A stretch of DNA of 64,000 nucleotides, from assembly GCA_039821145.1 (NCBI GenBank), contig JBCBOS010000021.1:62001-126000 (forward strand), given 5' to 3'. The notes under the pieces are model-generated. The model did not search any database. It was not told the DNA's origin and saw only the letters and a list, made by a program, of their open reading frames with translations. The first letter of the stretch is position 1. Each line of letters begins with the position of its first letter. Positions 51,174 to 59,236 of this stretch are shown here, piece after piece. A program made the translations under genes and the position numbers. Source of the stretch: JBCCSZ01 sp039821145 (GTDB taxonomy: Bacteria; Bacteroidota; Bacteroidia; Chitinophagales; Saprospiraceae).

Positions 51174-51899
51174 ATGTCTGATTTAAATATTCTGATTGTC
51201 GAGGATGATCTGTCTTTTGCTCTTGAAATCGAGATGTTATTGGACGAGCTGGGATATGTCAAGTACAAACTTGTCAAAAATGCCTCCAAGGCTTCTGTCA
51301 TCCTGAGCAATGATCCCCCGGATGCTGCCATCATAGACATCTACCTGGAAGGGCAGATGAGTGGTCTCGAACTGGCCCAGCATTGCCAAAAGCTCAAAAT
51401 CCCCGTGATATTCAGCACTGCTTATGGCGATCGAGATTTGTATGAACAAGCTCGGCTGACCAATCCATTTGCCTACCTCATCAAACCCTACAACAAACTC
51501 ACCCTAGAGCACACCCTGCGCATGCTGGTTCAGCCGGAAGTGGAAGCCCTCATGCCTTCTGCCGATGAAGTCCAAGCAGACCAGGACCACATCTTTTTGC
51601 GCAGCCAGAACAAGCTCAACAAAGTCCTATTTGATCAAATCAACTGGATACAATCGGAGGGCAACTACTGCATCATCCAAACAGAGGGTCGTCGCTATGT
51701 GCTGAAAATGCCATTGAAAAAAATCTTTACTCGATTGCCCGACGCCAAATTCTATCGCATCCATCGCTCTTACATTGTCAACTTGTCGGTCATCGATCAG
51801 GTCAACACCGTTCAAAATACGGTTTGGATCACAGGTTTGCATTTGCCGATTGGTCGGACGTATCGGGCTGGCTTGTTCAAGAAGTTGAATATGGTGTAG
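51174..51899 (+). CDS. LytTR-type response regulator
   Basis: A 241-residue response regulator: receiver domain 1-120 with acidic pocket Glu10/Asp11/Asp12, phospho-acceptor Asp55 (AAIIDIYLEG), Thr/Ser in FSTAYG and Lys in YLIKPYN; then a LytTR DNA-binding domain at about 145-240 (LFDQINWIQSEGNYCII, RRYVLKMPLKKI, FYRIHRSYIVNL). LytTR regulators bind repeated short sites and control envelope and surface functions. It follows the propeller kinase gene on the same strand after 386 bp, but it may instead pair with an unlinked LytS-like kinase; the partner is not shown by the sequence. Confidence 0.92.
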   Translation: MSDLNILIVEDDLSFALEIEMLLDELGYVKYKLVKNASKASVILSNDPPDAAIIDIYLEGQMSGLELAQHCQKLKIPVIFSTAYGDRDLYEQARLTNPFAYLIKPYNKLTLEHTLRMLVQPEVEALMPSADEVQADQDHIFLRSQNKLNKVLFDQINWIQSEGNYCIIQTEGRRYVLKMPLKKIFTRLPDAKFYRIHRSYIVNLSVIDQVNTVQNTVWITGLHLPIGRTYRAGLFKKLNMV

Positions 51900-51986
51900 T
51901 CATCCATTCCAAAGGTGCTCTGACCTTTCTTTATCATTCTACAGCAATTTATTTACGTAGTGCCAGCGGTGGGGCAAGTGCTGATC

Positions 51987-52361
51987 TCATCGATCCATCG
52001 ACATCTCAAGTAAGATGGTCAAATCCTCAACCCTGAGAGGTTTGTTGATGAACTTCTTGATCTCTGGATGATCTCGTGCAATCTTCAGATCATTGGCGTT
52101 GAGCGAAGTGGTGAGCATGGCGATGAGCGCAGAAGCAATGCCGGGCAAACTCTTGGATTCTGTCAAAAACTCAAATCCATCCATGACAGGCATATTGATG
52201 TCCAGCAAAATGATGTTGGGCATTGGGTGCTGTTGTAGGTACTGGAGTGCTTTCAGGCCATTGACAGCCAGTTGAACATGTGCAGTTGGAATGTGCGTTT
52301 TGATGAGCAATTCATTGAAGAAATTGGTCGTCTCATCGTCATCAATCAGAAGTATTGTCAT
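51987..52361 (-). CDS. single-domain CheY-like response regulator
   Basis: A 124-residue stand-alone receiver with acidic triad DDD at 7-9, phospho-acceptor Asp54 (NIILLDINMPVMDG), a Thr in MLTTSLNA and the conserved Lys in FINKPLRVEDL. No output domain. The start used is the ATG at 52361 (MTILLIDDDE); the open frame continues five codons to a TTG. It is the last gene of a minus-strand group with the GAF kinase (52996-54273) and the DUF1684 lipoprotein, 24 bp after the latter, and is the likely phosphorylation partner of that kinase. Confidence 0.9.
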   Translation of the reverse strand: MTILLIDDDETTNFFNELLIKTHIPTAHVQLAVNGLKALQYLQQHPMPNIILLDINMPVMDGFEFLTESKSLPGIASALIAMLTTSLNANDLKIARDHPEIKKFINKPLRVEDLTILLEMSMDR

Positions 52362-52385
52362 GTCGCTTTTCACCAATTAGAAATC

Positions 52386-53003
52386 TTATTTGTTGTAGGC
52401 CTTTACGCCGGCGAGTATGGCCACGGGCAACGCATTTTCCTTTGGAGGGATGGGGCAATTGTATCGGTCGCTGTAGGCACAATACGGATTGTAGGCTTTG
52501 TTGAAATTCAGAACGATCTGATCGCCATCTGGAACTTCCAGGTCGAGGTACCGACCACCGCCGTAGGTAAACTCACCGTTGGAGGCATCTGTGAATGGCA
52601 GAAAGAGCAGCTTGCCAAAGAGTGGGTGTCTGGACATTTGCAAGTTTTTGTATACCTCAAGTTGCAATTTTTTTCCCTTGATCCGGAAGTGCAAATCCGC
52701 GTATTTTTTGAACGTCTTCAATTTGCCAGCAGAGGTTGGCACTTGAAAGGGTTTGCTGTCGGGGGTGCGGATGAGTTTGGCCTTGACGATGTAGTCAGAG
52801 GAAGCGGGAAAAAAGTCCAGGCTTTTGAAGGAAGGAATGCTGTCGTAGCGCAAGGGTGAGGTCTCTTCATTGGCAAATTTTTGATTGAGATTTTCCTGAA
52901 AAATGTCAATCTCCTTTTGCTGTGCTGTCATCTCTTGCTGACTCAGTCGAAGACCGGAGCAAGCCATCAGAAATAAAATCGGAAGTAAGCAAAGTCTACT
53001 CAT
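52386..53003 (-). CDS. DUF1684 lipoprotein
   Basis: A 205-residue lipoprotein: signal MSRLCLLPILFLMACSG with acceptor Cys15, then a DUF1684 domain recognisable by the C-terminal half: GGGRYLDLEVPDGDQIVLNF, NKAYNPYCAYSDRYNCPIPP and KENALPVAILAGVKAY. DUF1684 is a common Bacteroidota/Actinobacteria family with no known activity; the Cys-containing PYCAY ... NCPIPP motif looks like a metal or redox site. The gene overlaps the end of the histidine kinase gene by 8 bp and is 24 bp before the receiver gene, so it is co-transcribed with a two-component pair. Confidence 0.88.
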   Translation of the reverse strand: MSRLCLLPILFLMACSGLRLSQQEMTAQQKEIDIFQENLNQKFANEETSPLRYDSIPSFKSLDFFPASSDYIVKAKLIRTPDSKPFQVPTSAGKLKTFKKYADLHFRIKGKKLQLEVYKNLQMSRHPLFGKLLFLPFTDASNGEFTYGGGRYLDLEVPDGDQIVLNFNKAYNPYCAYSDRYNCPIPPKENALPVAILAGVKAYNK

Positions 53004-54273
53004 TCAACTGCTTTTGGTGGATTGGAAAAAATATCTTGATGTTGAATCCTTGGTCGGGGGCACTCTCCAATTGGATGTCTCCCTGGTACTTGTCGATGAT
53101 TTTTTTGACGATGTGCAAACCTACACCGCTTCCCTCTACATGATCGTGCAGCCTTTTGAAAAGAGCAAATATCTTGTCTCCAGATTTGGCCAAATCTACC
53201 CCAAGGCCGTTGTCCTGACAGTCGAATACAATGAATGCTCCCCGTCGGTAGGTCTTCAGTCGAACCTGCAATTCTCGATCGGGGCTGCGGTACTTGATGG
53301 CATTGGACAGAAGGTTGTTGACGATGCTGTTGAAGTACACCGGTGGAAAATGCAATTCATCGCAGTCCGCAAAATCAGTCTTGATGGTCCAGTTTTGCTC
53401 TCCGTATGAATCCCGAAAGTATTGGATGTTTTGTTGCAAGACTTCAGAGATGACAATCCGTTCGAAAACCGCCTCTGTGTGAGAGATTCGCGAAATTTCC
53501 AGAAGTTCGTCTACCGTATTTTTGAGCTTGTCGGTGGCCAAGCGCAGGTAGCCCATTGCTTTGTCGACGATGGCATTTTCTGTTGTGATGTGGGAAGAGA
53601 TCAGGCCAATCATATTGTTGATGTTGATGACGGGCTGCTTCAGGTCGTGCGAAACCGAGTAGATGAATTGATCCAGTTGTTGGTTGAGCTGTGTCAGTCG
53701 GGTATTTTGCTGGATGAGTTGTTCTTTTTGAAATTCGATTTCCAGCATCTTGCCGATCCACTTGCCCACCAATTCTATGTATACCTCATCCACCTCATCA
53801 AATGGCGCTGGCCTCGCCTCTGCACTGACCAAGCAAATGGTGCCGAAAAATTCATCGTTGACATAAAGAGAAGTGCCGATATAGGTCTCAAAGGGCAGCA
53901 ATTGATAGCAACTTCTTTGTGCGATGGGGGAGGCGCTGACCGGGCAAACCGCTGTCACCTTTCCCGCCTCCAACATCACTTGGCAGTAGGTGTGTTCCAG
54001 CGGTAGTACGGCCCCTGCCGACATGGGACCGTCTGGTGGGAAGACGCTGTAAATTTTATAGGTCCCTTTATCGGCGTTCACTTGGCTGACGACCCCCATA
54101 TGGATGCCGAGCTGTTCGGCACTGATGCGAAGAACCTCCTGCAATTGAGATTTGAAATCCGTAGATGCAGCGGTGGTAACCCGAAAGAGAGAGCGAAAAC
54201 GATCCTCTTCCTTGTGTAGATCCGACCGCATTTCGGGACGAGCCGACTTGGGTGTTTGACCGGAGTTTTTCAT
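52996..54273 (-). CDS. cytoplasmic GAF-domain sensor histidine kinase
   Basis: A 425-residue kinase with no membrane segment or signal peptide. A GAF domain covers about 30-175 (VVSQVNADKGTYKIYSVFPP, QLLPFETYIGTSLYV, FFGTICLVSAEARPAPF), followed by a coiled linker, a dimerisation domain with phospho-acceptor His in YSVSHDLKQPV, and a HATPase domain (NNLLSNAIKYRS, DNGLGVDL, LFKRLHDHVEGSGVGLHIV). The HDLKQP variant is the bacteriophytochrome-like HisKA class. There are Cys residues in the GAF domain (HTYCQVM, VCPVSA) but no clear bilin-attachment pattern. First gene of a unit with the DUF1684 lipoprotein and a CheY-like receiver. Confidence 0.9.
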   Translation of the reverse strand: MKNSGQTPKSARPEMRSDLHKEEDRFRSLFRVTTAASTDFKSQLQEVLRISAEQLGIHMGVVSQVNADKGTYKIYSVFPPDGPMSAGAVLPLEHTYCQVMLEAGKVTAVCPVSASPIAQRSCYQLLPFETYIGTSLYVNDEFFGTICLVSAEARPAPFDEVDEVYIELVGKWIGKMLEIEFQKEQLIQQNTRLTQLNQQLDQFIYSVSHDLKQPVININNMIGLISSHITTENAIVDKAMGYLRLATDKLKNTVDELLEISRISHTEAVFERIVISEVLQQNIQYFRDSYGEQNWTIKTDFADCDELHFPPVYFNSIVNNLLSNAIKYRSPDRELQVRLKTYRRGAFIVFDCQDNGLGVDLAKSGDKIFALFKRLHDHVEGSGVGLHIVKKIIDKYQGDIQLESAPDQGFNIKIFFPIHQKQLNE

Positions 54274-54365
54274 AGTTCACTGGCTAGGCACTTCCTAAGT
54301 TATGGTGAATTTGGCAGAATTACTGTCTGTACCAGCATTTATTTGAAAACAATGTATTTTCGGCC

Positions 54366-54986
54366 TCACCCTCCCCGCAAGACTCCCATCAGCAACACCA
54401 AGGCAATCCCCGCTGCCGCTCCCGAGACAAATAGATTCCAAGAATGCTGCCGAATGCGCGCCACTTCCATGGCCAAATAGCTCATCAGCAAAACGAATCC
54501 GACAATGAGCACCTGCCCCAACTCTATGCCCAGATTGAATGACAACAATTGCTGCCACAGCTGGTCCTCCTGACCCGGCATGAGCGAAGAGCGCAAAAAG
54601 TTGGAAAAGCCCATGCCGTGGATCAACCCAAATAGCAAGGCAATCACATAGTTGAAGCGGAGTTTTTGCTCATCGTCAGGGGAGCGTCGATGGGAGGAGT
54701 CCGGACTGCCTTGCCAGACATTGTACAAACTGCTCAGTATGATGGTAATGGGAATCAGCATCTCCACAAGAAAAGCCGGGAAGCGCAACAGATCCAAAAC
54801 GGCCAAGGCCAAAGTCACAGAATGCCCAATGGTAAAAGCGGTGACCAAAATCAAGACTTGCTTCCATTCTCGCAAGCGGTAGATGGCACACAGGGCCAGC
54901 AGAAAGACGGCATGGTCATATGCATCCAGATCGGCAATGTGCTCAAATCCAAGCCATGCATACACGGAAAACACACTAGAATTCAT
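54366..54986 (-). CDS. HupE/UreJ family membrane protein
   Basis: A 206-residue integral membrane protein with about six hydrophobic segments. It matches HupE/UreJ-2 proteins through the N-terminal FEHIADLDAYDHAVFLLAL motif, TIGHSVTLALAVL, and LIHGMGFSNFL; HupE/UreJ proteins are putative nickel or metal permeases or accessory proteins, but many Bacteroidota copies have no linked hydrogenase or urease, as here. The start chosen is MNSSVFSVYAWLGFEHIAD at 54986, because the upstream extension (27 codons, basic and unlike the family) is not needed. It ends with a Gly/Leu-rich helix and a short RGG tail. Confidence 0.85.
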   Translation of the reverse strand: MNSSVFSVYAWLGFEHIADLDAYDHAVFLLALCAIYRLREWKQVLILVTAFTIGHSVTLALAVLDLLRFPAFLVEMLIPITIILSSLYNVWQGSPDSSHRRSPDDEQKLRFNYVIALLFGLIHGMGFSNFLRSSLMPGQEDQLWQQLLSFNLGIELGQVLIVGFVLLMSYLAMEVARIRQHSWNLFVSGAAAGIALVLLMGVLRGG

Positions 54987-55510
54987 CGGATGGTGGTTTT
55001 GAAAGCCATGAACAGAGCGGGAAATGTACAGCTTTTGCCTCAATTTCTCCCGATGAAATCTGCTCATCTGCTCCTGAATGGCTCAAAGAGGAGGCAAGGG
55101 ATTGGCAGCCAAGGGGCGAGCAAGCTCGGACAGACGAGCAAGGACAAAAAATAAGCGACTATCGGATTTTGGGAACCCAGTATAGCCGCTTGAGAGAGAT
55201 GAATAACTGTTACTGCTTATTCTTGAAGACCACCCGAAGGCAGTCGCATGAGTCAAAATTGGGCATGCTCACACCAATCCATAGAACTGGTCGAGCAACG
55301 TAAAATCATGGTGGAATAAGAGGATGGGAAGACGAATCAGGAGGGGCAATACTTCCTATTACTCCTCAAATTTATTTTTTATTTATAAATAAATCAATGG
55401 TTTGATTGCTTTTTCTGCAAATTATTTTACCCCTCGGAGCTTCCACAGGCGAAAATTGATCGAAGCTTTGTGCATTTTTTTACCTTTGCCCCATCAAAAC
55501 TCTCCATTCT
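54987..55510. other. 524-bp interval between the HupE/UreJ gene and glgB
   Basis: Divergent control region without a convincing gene. From 55350 on it becomes A/T-rich and includes a 16-bp perfect palindrome TTTATTTATAAATAAA (55378-55393), followed by the glgB promoter-like site at 55456-55488. Nothing recognisable was found in 55090-55340. Confidence 0.5.
55456..55488 (+). promoter_or_regulatory. candidate promoter of glgB
   Basis: TTG (55456-55458), 22-base spacer, TACCTTTG (55481-55488). The -7 box is perfect; the -33 element is the short form. Start of transcription would be near 55495, giving a short leader before the ATG at 55511. Confidence 0.45.
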
Positions 55511-57430
55511 ATGAGCCAACAACAGGACACACAACACAAAAGTCTGATCTCCGATTACGACATCTCGCTGTTTCGGTCTGGCAAGCACTTTCGCTTGTAT
55601 GACAAATTGGGAAGCCATGTTACCACTTTCGACGGCCAAAAAGGGACCTTCTTCGCCGTATGGGCACCCAATGCGACACAAGTAGCAGTTTCTGGCAATT
55701 TCAACAATTGGGATGCCACTTCTCACCAGATGAGCCCCCGCTGGGACGGATCGGGAATCTGGGAATTGTTTGTGCCTGGCATCGGCCATGGAATGCTCTA
55801 TAAATACACCCTCATCACCCAACAGGGGCACAAACTGGAAAAAAGCGATCCTTTTGCCCGCTTTTACGAAGTGCCTCCAAAGACTGCTTCCATTGTCTGG
55901 GAGATTGACGACTACAAGTGGAATGACAAAAAGTGGATGAAGGAGCGCAAGAAAAAGGCGGGCAAACCACAGCCATATGCGGTCTATGAGGTCCATTTGG
56001 GCTCTTGGAAAAAGCAGCAAGAGGATGGCAACCGTTCCCTTAGCTATCGGGAATTGGCCGACGAAATGGTGACCTACGTCAAGGAAATGGGCTACACCCA
56101 CGTAGAAATGATGCCCGTCATGGAGCATCCGTACTTTCCGTCCTGGGGCTATCAGGTGACGGGCTATTTTGCGCCCACCAGCCGTTTCGGCGTGCCACAT
56201 GACTTTATGTACCTGGTCGATGCCTTTCACCAGGCGGGGATTGGGATCATCCTGGATTGGGTGCCATCGCACTTCCCGGCAGATGCGCACGGCCTGGCCA
56301 ACTTTGACGGGACACACCTGTTCGATCACGAGGATCCCCGAAAGGGCTTCCATCCCGATTGGAAGAGCTGCATTTTCAACTATGGCCGACATGAGGTGCG
56401 GTCTTTCCTGATCTCCAACGCCCTCTTTTGGCTGGACAAATACCACGCGGATGGCCTGCGGGTAGATGCCGTTGCCTCCATGCTGTACCTGGATTATTCC
56501 AGAGAGGAAGGACAGTGGATTCCCAACCAGTATGGCGGAAATGAAAACCTGGAAGCCATCTCTTTCCTCAAAGAATTCAACGAGACCGTCTACGGCGAAT
56601 ATCCCGATGCAGTCACCATTGCAGAGGAGTCTACCGCCTGGTCTGGGGTATCGCGTCCGACCTATACCGGAGGGCTCGGGTTTGGACAAAAGTGGATGAT
56701 GGGCTGGATGCACGACACCCTAAATTACTTCTCACGCCCTCCCATCTACAGACAGTATCACCACGGCGACATCACCTTCAGCTTGGTCTATGCCTTCAGT
56801 GAAAACTTCATGCTGCCCCTCTCTCACGATGAGGTGGTGCATGGCAAGGGCGCTCTGATCACCAAAATGCCGGGAGACGAATGGCAGCGCTTTGCCAACC
56901 TTCGCTTGCTCTTTGGCTACATGTACACCCACCCAGGTACCAAGCTCCTCTTCATGGGAGGAGAAATCGGGCAAACTTCTGAGTGGAGCATCGAAAAAGG
57001 GGTTGAATGGTGGTTGTTGGAATACGACTTCCACAAGGGAATCCAAAGCTGGATCAAAGACCTCAATGCTCTCTACAAAGAAAAGCCCGCCCTGTACAGA
57101 AAAGGGTTTGAACCAGATGGTTTTGAATGGATCGACTACAGCGACCACCAAAACAGCGTACTGGCATACATGCGCAAGGGCAACGCACGAGACAAGGCCG
57201 TCCTGATCATATGCAACTTCACGCCTGTCATCCGAGAGGATTACAAGCTGGGGACAGACAAACGAGGCAGTTGGAAGGAATTGCTCAACAGCGATGCAGA
57301 GAAATACGGTGGCAGTGGCATTTCCAACACGGGAACCCTGAAAACCCAGAAGGAAAAGGACAAGTGGCACGGTAGAGATTACAGCCTGACCTTGACGCTG
57401 CCTCCCATGGGGGTTGTGATTTTGGGTTGA
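55511..57430 (+). CDS. glgB: 1,4-alpha-glucan branching enzyme
   Basis: GH13 branching enzyme that makes alpha-1,6 branches in glycogen. The 639-residue protein starts with a CBM48/E-set domain (about 40-140; FFAVWAPNATQVAVSGNFNN), then the catalytic barrel (YAVYEVHLGSWKK; DWVPSHFPADAHGLANFDGT), with nucleophile Asp in GLRVDAVASMLYLDY, acid/base Glu in TIAEESTAW, and LSHDEVVHGKG, followed by the C-terminal all-beta domain ending PPMGVVILG. Residues expected for catalysis are all present. It stands alone; no other glycogen genes are in the window. The next gene starts 27 bp downstream. Confidence 0.95.
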   Translation: MSQQQDTQHKSLISDYDISLFRSGKHFRLYDKLGSHVTTFDGQKGTFFAVWAPNATQVAVSGNFNNWDATSHQMSPRWDGSGIWELFVPGIGHGMLYKYTLITQQGHKLEKSDPFARFYEVPPKTASIVWEIDDYKWNDKKWMKERKKKAGKPQPYAVYEVHLGSWKKQQEDGNRSLSYRELADEMVTYVKEMGYTHVEMMPVMEHPYFPSWGYQVTGYFAPTSRFGVPHDFMYLVDAFHQAGIGIILDWVPSHFPADAHGLANFDGTHLFDHEDPRKGFHPDWKSCIFNYGRHEVRSFLISNALFWLDKYHADGLRVDAVASMLYLDYSREEGQWIPNQYGGNENLEAISFLKEFNETVYGEYPDAVTIAEESTAWSGVSRPTYTGGLGFGQKWMMGWMHDTLNYFSRPPIYRQYHHGDITFSLVYAFSENFMLPLSHDEVVHGKGALITKMPGDEWQRFANLRLLFGYMYTHPGTKLLFMGGEIGQTSEWSIEKGVEWWLLEYDFHKGIQSWIKDLNALYKEKPALYRKGFEPDGFEWIDYSDHQNSVLAYMRKGNARDKAVLIICNFTPVIREDYKLGTDKRGSWKELLNSDAEKYGGSGISNTGTLKTQKEKDKWHGRDYSLTLTLPPMGVVILG

Positions 57431-57457
57431 TGGGATTCGCCTCCAAGCCGATGACCC

Positions 57458-57970
57458 ATGTATCCACTCCATTCCCACTTCAAATCTGAAAAACAGGCAG
57501 GGCTCTTGTTCTTGGCCATCGGAGCAGCAGCCCTCCTTCTCCTTGCCATCGCATGGAACATGGATTTGGGAGCGCTCTGGTCAGGGCTGGCCCCTCCAGT
57601 GGCTTTCATCAGCTTGATCCAGTTGACAACAGGGGCTTTTCTCTACCTCCGATCAGATGCACAATTGGGCAGACTGCAAGAACTCTATCGGCAAGATCGA
57701 CAGGCTTTCATGGCCCAAGAGGGGAAACGACTTGCACGCGTCAACCGCAACTTTCGGACCTATCGCACCATTGAACTCTGCCTGTTCTTTTTAGGCCTAT
57801 TCGTATTCTTCATGGGAACGATGGGCCAATGGGGGGATTTCAGCACTGGCCTGGGAATGGGACTGGCCATACAAACAGCCATCCTATTGGTGTTGGACTT
57901 GTTTGCTGGATGGCGATCCGATTTGTACGAGGCCCAAGTCCGGCGGGCAGATCAATGGGATCAGTGGTAA
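57458..57970 (+). CDS. hypothetical four-helix membrane protein
   Basis: A 170-residue protein with four predicted membrane helices (about 13-33, 41-64, 105-124, 130-150) arranged as two pairs around a basic, helical cytoplasmic-type loop (LQELYRQDRQAFMAQEGKRL). No known family was recognised. It begins 27 bp after glgB and could be co-transcribed, but nothing in it suggests a role in glycogen. The C-terminus (RRADQWDQW) overlaps the end of the convergent yraN gene by 10 bp. Confidence 0.75.
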   Translation: MYPLHSHFKSEKQAGLLFLAIGAAALLLLAIAWNMDLGALWSGLAPPVAFISLIQLTTGAFLYLRSDAQLGRLQELYRQDRQAFMAQEGKRLARVNRNFRTYRTIELCLFFLGLFVFFMGTMGQWGDFSTGLGMGLAIQTAILLVLDLFAGWRSDLYEAQVRRADQWDQW

Positions 57971-58320
57971 AAGGCGTCGGGGAAGTGTTCGATCTCGGGA
58001 GACAAACTCTCCGGGCGGTTCACAGAAATGATGTCAAATCGGAACTCCCATTCGTGGCCAATTTGCTCCATGTAGGCCCCCGCTGCACCGATGAGAATGG
58101 CCTCCTTTCGGGCCGTGACAGCAGCAGCCGGATGTCCAAACAATTTGCTGGACCGCGTCTTGACCTCCACGAACACCAAGACATTGCCATCCCAACAAAT
58201 CAGGTCAATCTCGGCACGTCCATGTCGCCAATTGCTTTCGGCAATCTTGTAACCTTTCCCTTCCAGGAATCGTCTGGCTAGTACTTCTCCGATTTTGCCT
58301 AGCTCATGATGTCGGGCCAT
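57961..58320 (-). CDS. YraN/UPF0102 family endonuclease-like protein
   Basis: A 119-residue protein with the UPF0102 signature: GKIGEVLARRFLEGKGYKI, NWRHGRAEIDLICWDG and VFVEVKTRSS, the E-x-D ... E-V-K arrangement of the restriction-endonuclease-like fold. Such proteins are thought to act on Holliday-type or branched DNA but the role is not settled. Length is typical. The ATG at 58320 has no upstream alternative of note. It is convergent with the membrane protein gene, the two stops overlapping by 10 bp. Confidence 0.9.
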   Translation of the reverse strand: MARHHELGKIGEVLARRFLEGKGYKIAESNWRHGRAEIDLICWDGNVLVFVEVKTRSSKLFGHPAAAVTARKEAILIGAAGAYMEQIGHEWEFRFDIISVNRPESLSPEIEHFPDAFYH

Positions 58321-58364
58321 AGTAGAAGTTGGTTTGGATAAAAATATAGATTATCAAGGGAATT

Positions 58365-58572
58365 AGAGCTTGTTCAAATTTAGTTTTTCAGCTAATATGA
58401 AATATGACTGAACGATCACCAGAGTGAAGGAACCGCAAAGCGGATGGGCAGCCATAAGCCAGACGAAGCGCTTTTTGAGGTGCATAGCCGGAGGCTACGT
58501 GCCGAAAAAACGCTGAAGGATGGTGAAGAAAGACGTTCATATTAGCGAAAAGATTAACTTTAGACAAGCTCT
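58365..58572. mobile_element. MITE-like element with 37-bp imperfect terminal inverted repeats
   Basis: A 208-bp non-coding block bounded by AGAGCTTGTTCAAATTTAGT... (58365-58401) and its inverted counterpart ...ACTTTAGACAAGCTCT (58536-58572); the ends agree at most of 37 positions, including the outer 9 bases (AGAGCTTGT) and the inner 11 (GCTAATATGAA). The interior holds two stems: CCGC-AAA-GCGG (58433-58443) and a long hairpin at 58468-58513 whose core TAGCC-GGA-GGCTA continues outward by more pairs to GCG/CGC. No coding frame. No clean target duplication is visible. It sits between yraN and the ECF sigma gene and covers most of their 308-bp spacer. Confidence 0.65.
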
Positions 58573-58628
58573 TTATTCTTCTTGTGTGGAAAAGTCGATA
58601 ATTTTATCTCAATACTACCATCGCTTGT

Positions 58629-59141
58629 ATGCCAAAAGATACCAACAACTGCTGTGACGAAGGGCGCTACAAAAAACTGTTTGAAGAACAGGCCGAGCAC
58701 CTGCGCAACTTTCTGTACTACAAAAGTGGCAACATAGAATTGGCAGCCGATTTGATGCAGGAAGCCTTCCTGCGCCTTTGGAGAGATTGCAAAAAAGTGC
58801 CGCTGGAAAAAGCCCGGGCCTACTTGTTTCGGGTGTCGGGCAACCTGTTTCTGGACCATGTCCGCCACCAACAAGTCGTTTTCAAATTCCAAAGCCGCCC
58901 CACAGCATCGGCCACTCACGAATCCCCAGAGTTCATTTACGAAACCGAAGAATTCCGACAACAGTTGGAACACTTCCTCGCTCAATTGCCCGACAATGTG
59001 CGCGAGGTCTTCTTGTTGAACCGGATTGACAAATTGACCTATCGACAGATCGCCGAACGGCTGGACATCAGTGTCAAAACGGTCGAAAAGCGAATGTCCA
59101 AGGCACTCCAGGAGTTGCGCAAATTGCATCCGAAAATTTAG
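58629..59141 (+). CDS. ECF RNA polymerase sigma factor
   Basis: A 170-residue extracytoplasmic-function sigma factor. Region 2 is seen at about 20-90 (NIELAADLMQEAFLRLWRDC, YLFRVSGNLFLDHVRHQQ) and region 4 at about 115-165 (LAQLPDNVREVFLLNRIDKL, TYRQIAERLDISVKTVEKRM). This is the FecI-like Bacteroidota class. The FecR-type anti-sigma gene follows after 95 bp and an STN-containing TonB receptor after that, so it is the output of a cell-surface signalling relay. The MITE-like element ends 56 bp upstream of its start codon, so the promoter lies in or at the edge of that element. Confidence 0.92.
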   Translation: MPKDTNNCCDEGRYKKLFEEQAEHLRNFLYYKSGNIELAADLMQEAFLRLWRDCKKVPLEKARAYLFRVSGNLFLDHVRHQQVVFKFQSRPTASATHESPEFIYETEEFRQQLEHFLAQLPDNVREVFLLNRIDKLTYRQIAERLDISVKTVEKRMSKALQELRKLHPKI

Positions 59142-59236
59142 AAAATTTCATCTTCTGCGTAGGGCGTTTGGCAGCTGACGCGTTTTATCATGGCAAGTGG
59201 CACCCAACAATTTCCTGGCAGTAAAAGAACCATCAA

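Noticed and set aside
55378..55393. 16-bp A/T palindrome upstream of glgB as an operator or origin
   Set aside because: A simple A/T palindrome in A/T-rich spacer DNA; nothing else supports a binding site or origin.
58362..58575. Target-site duplication flanking the MITE-like element
   Set aside because: TTA precedes the left end but TTT or TTA follows the right end depending on where the boundary is set; no unambiguous direct repeat can be claimed.
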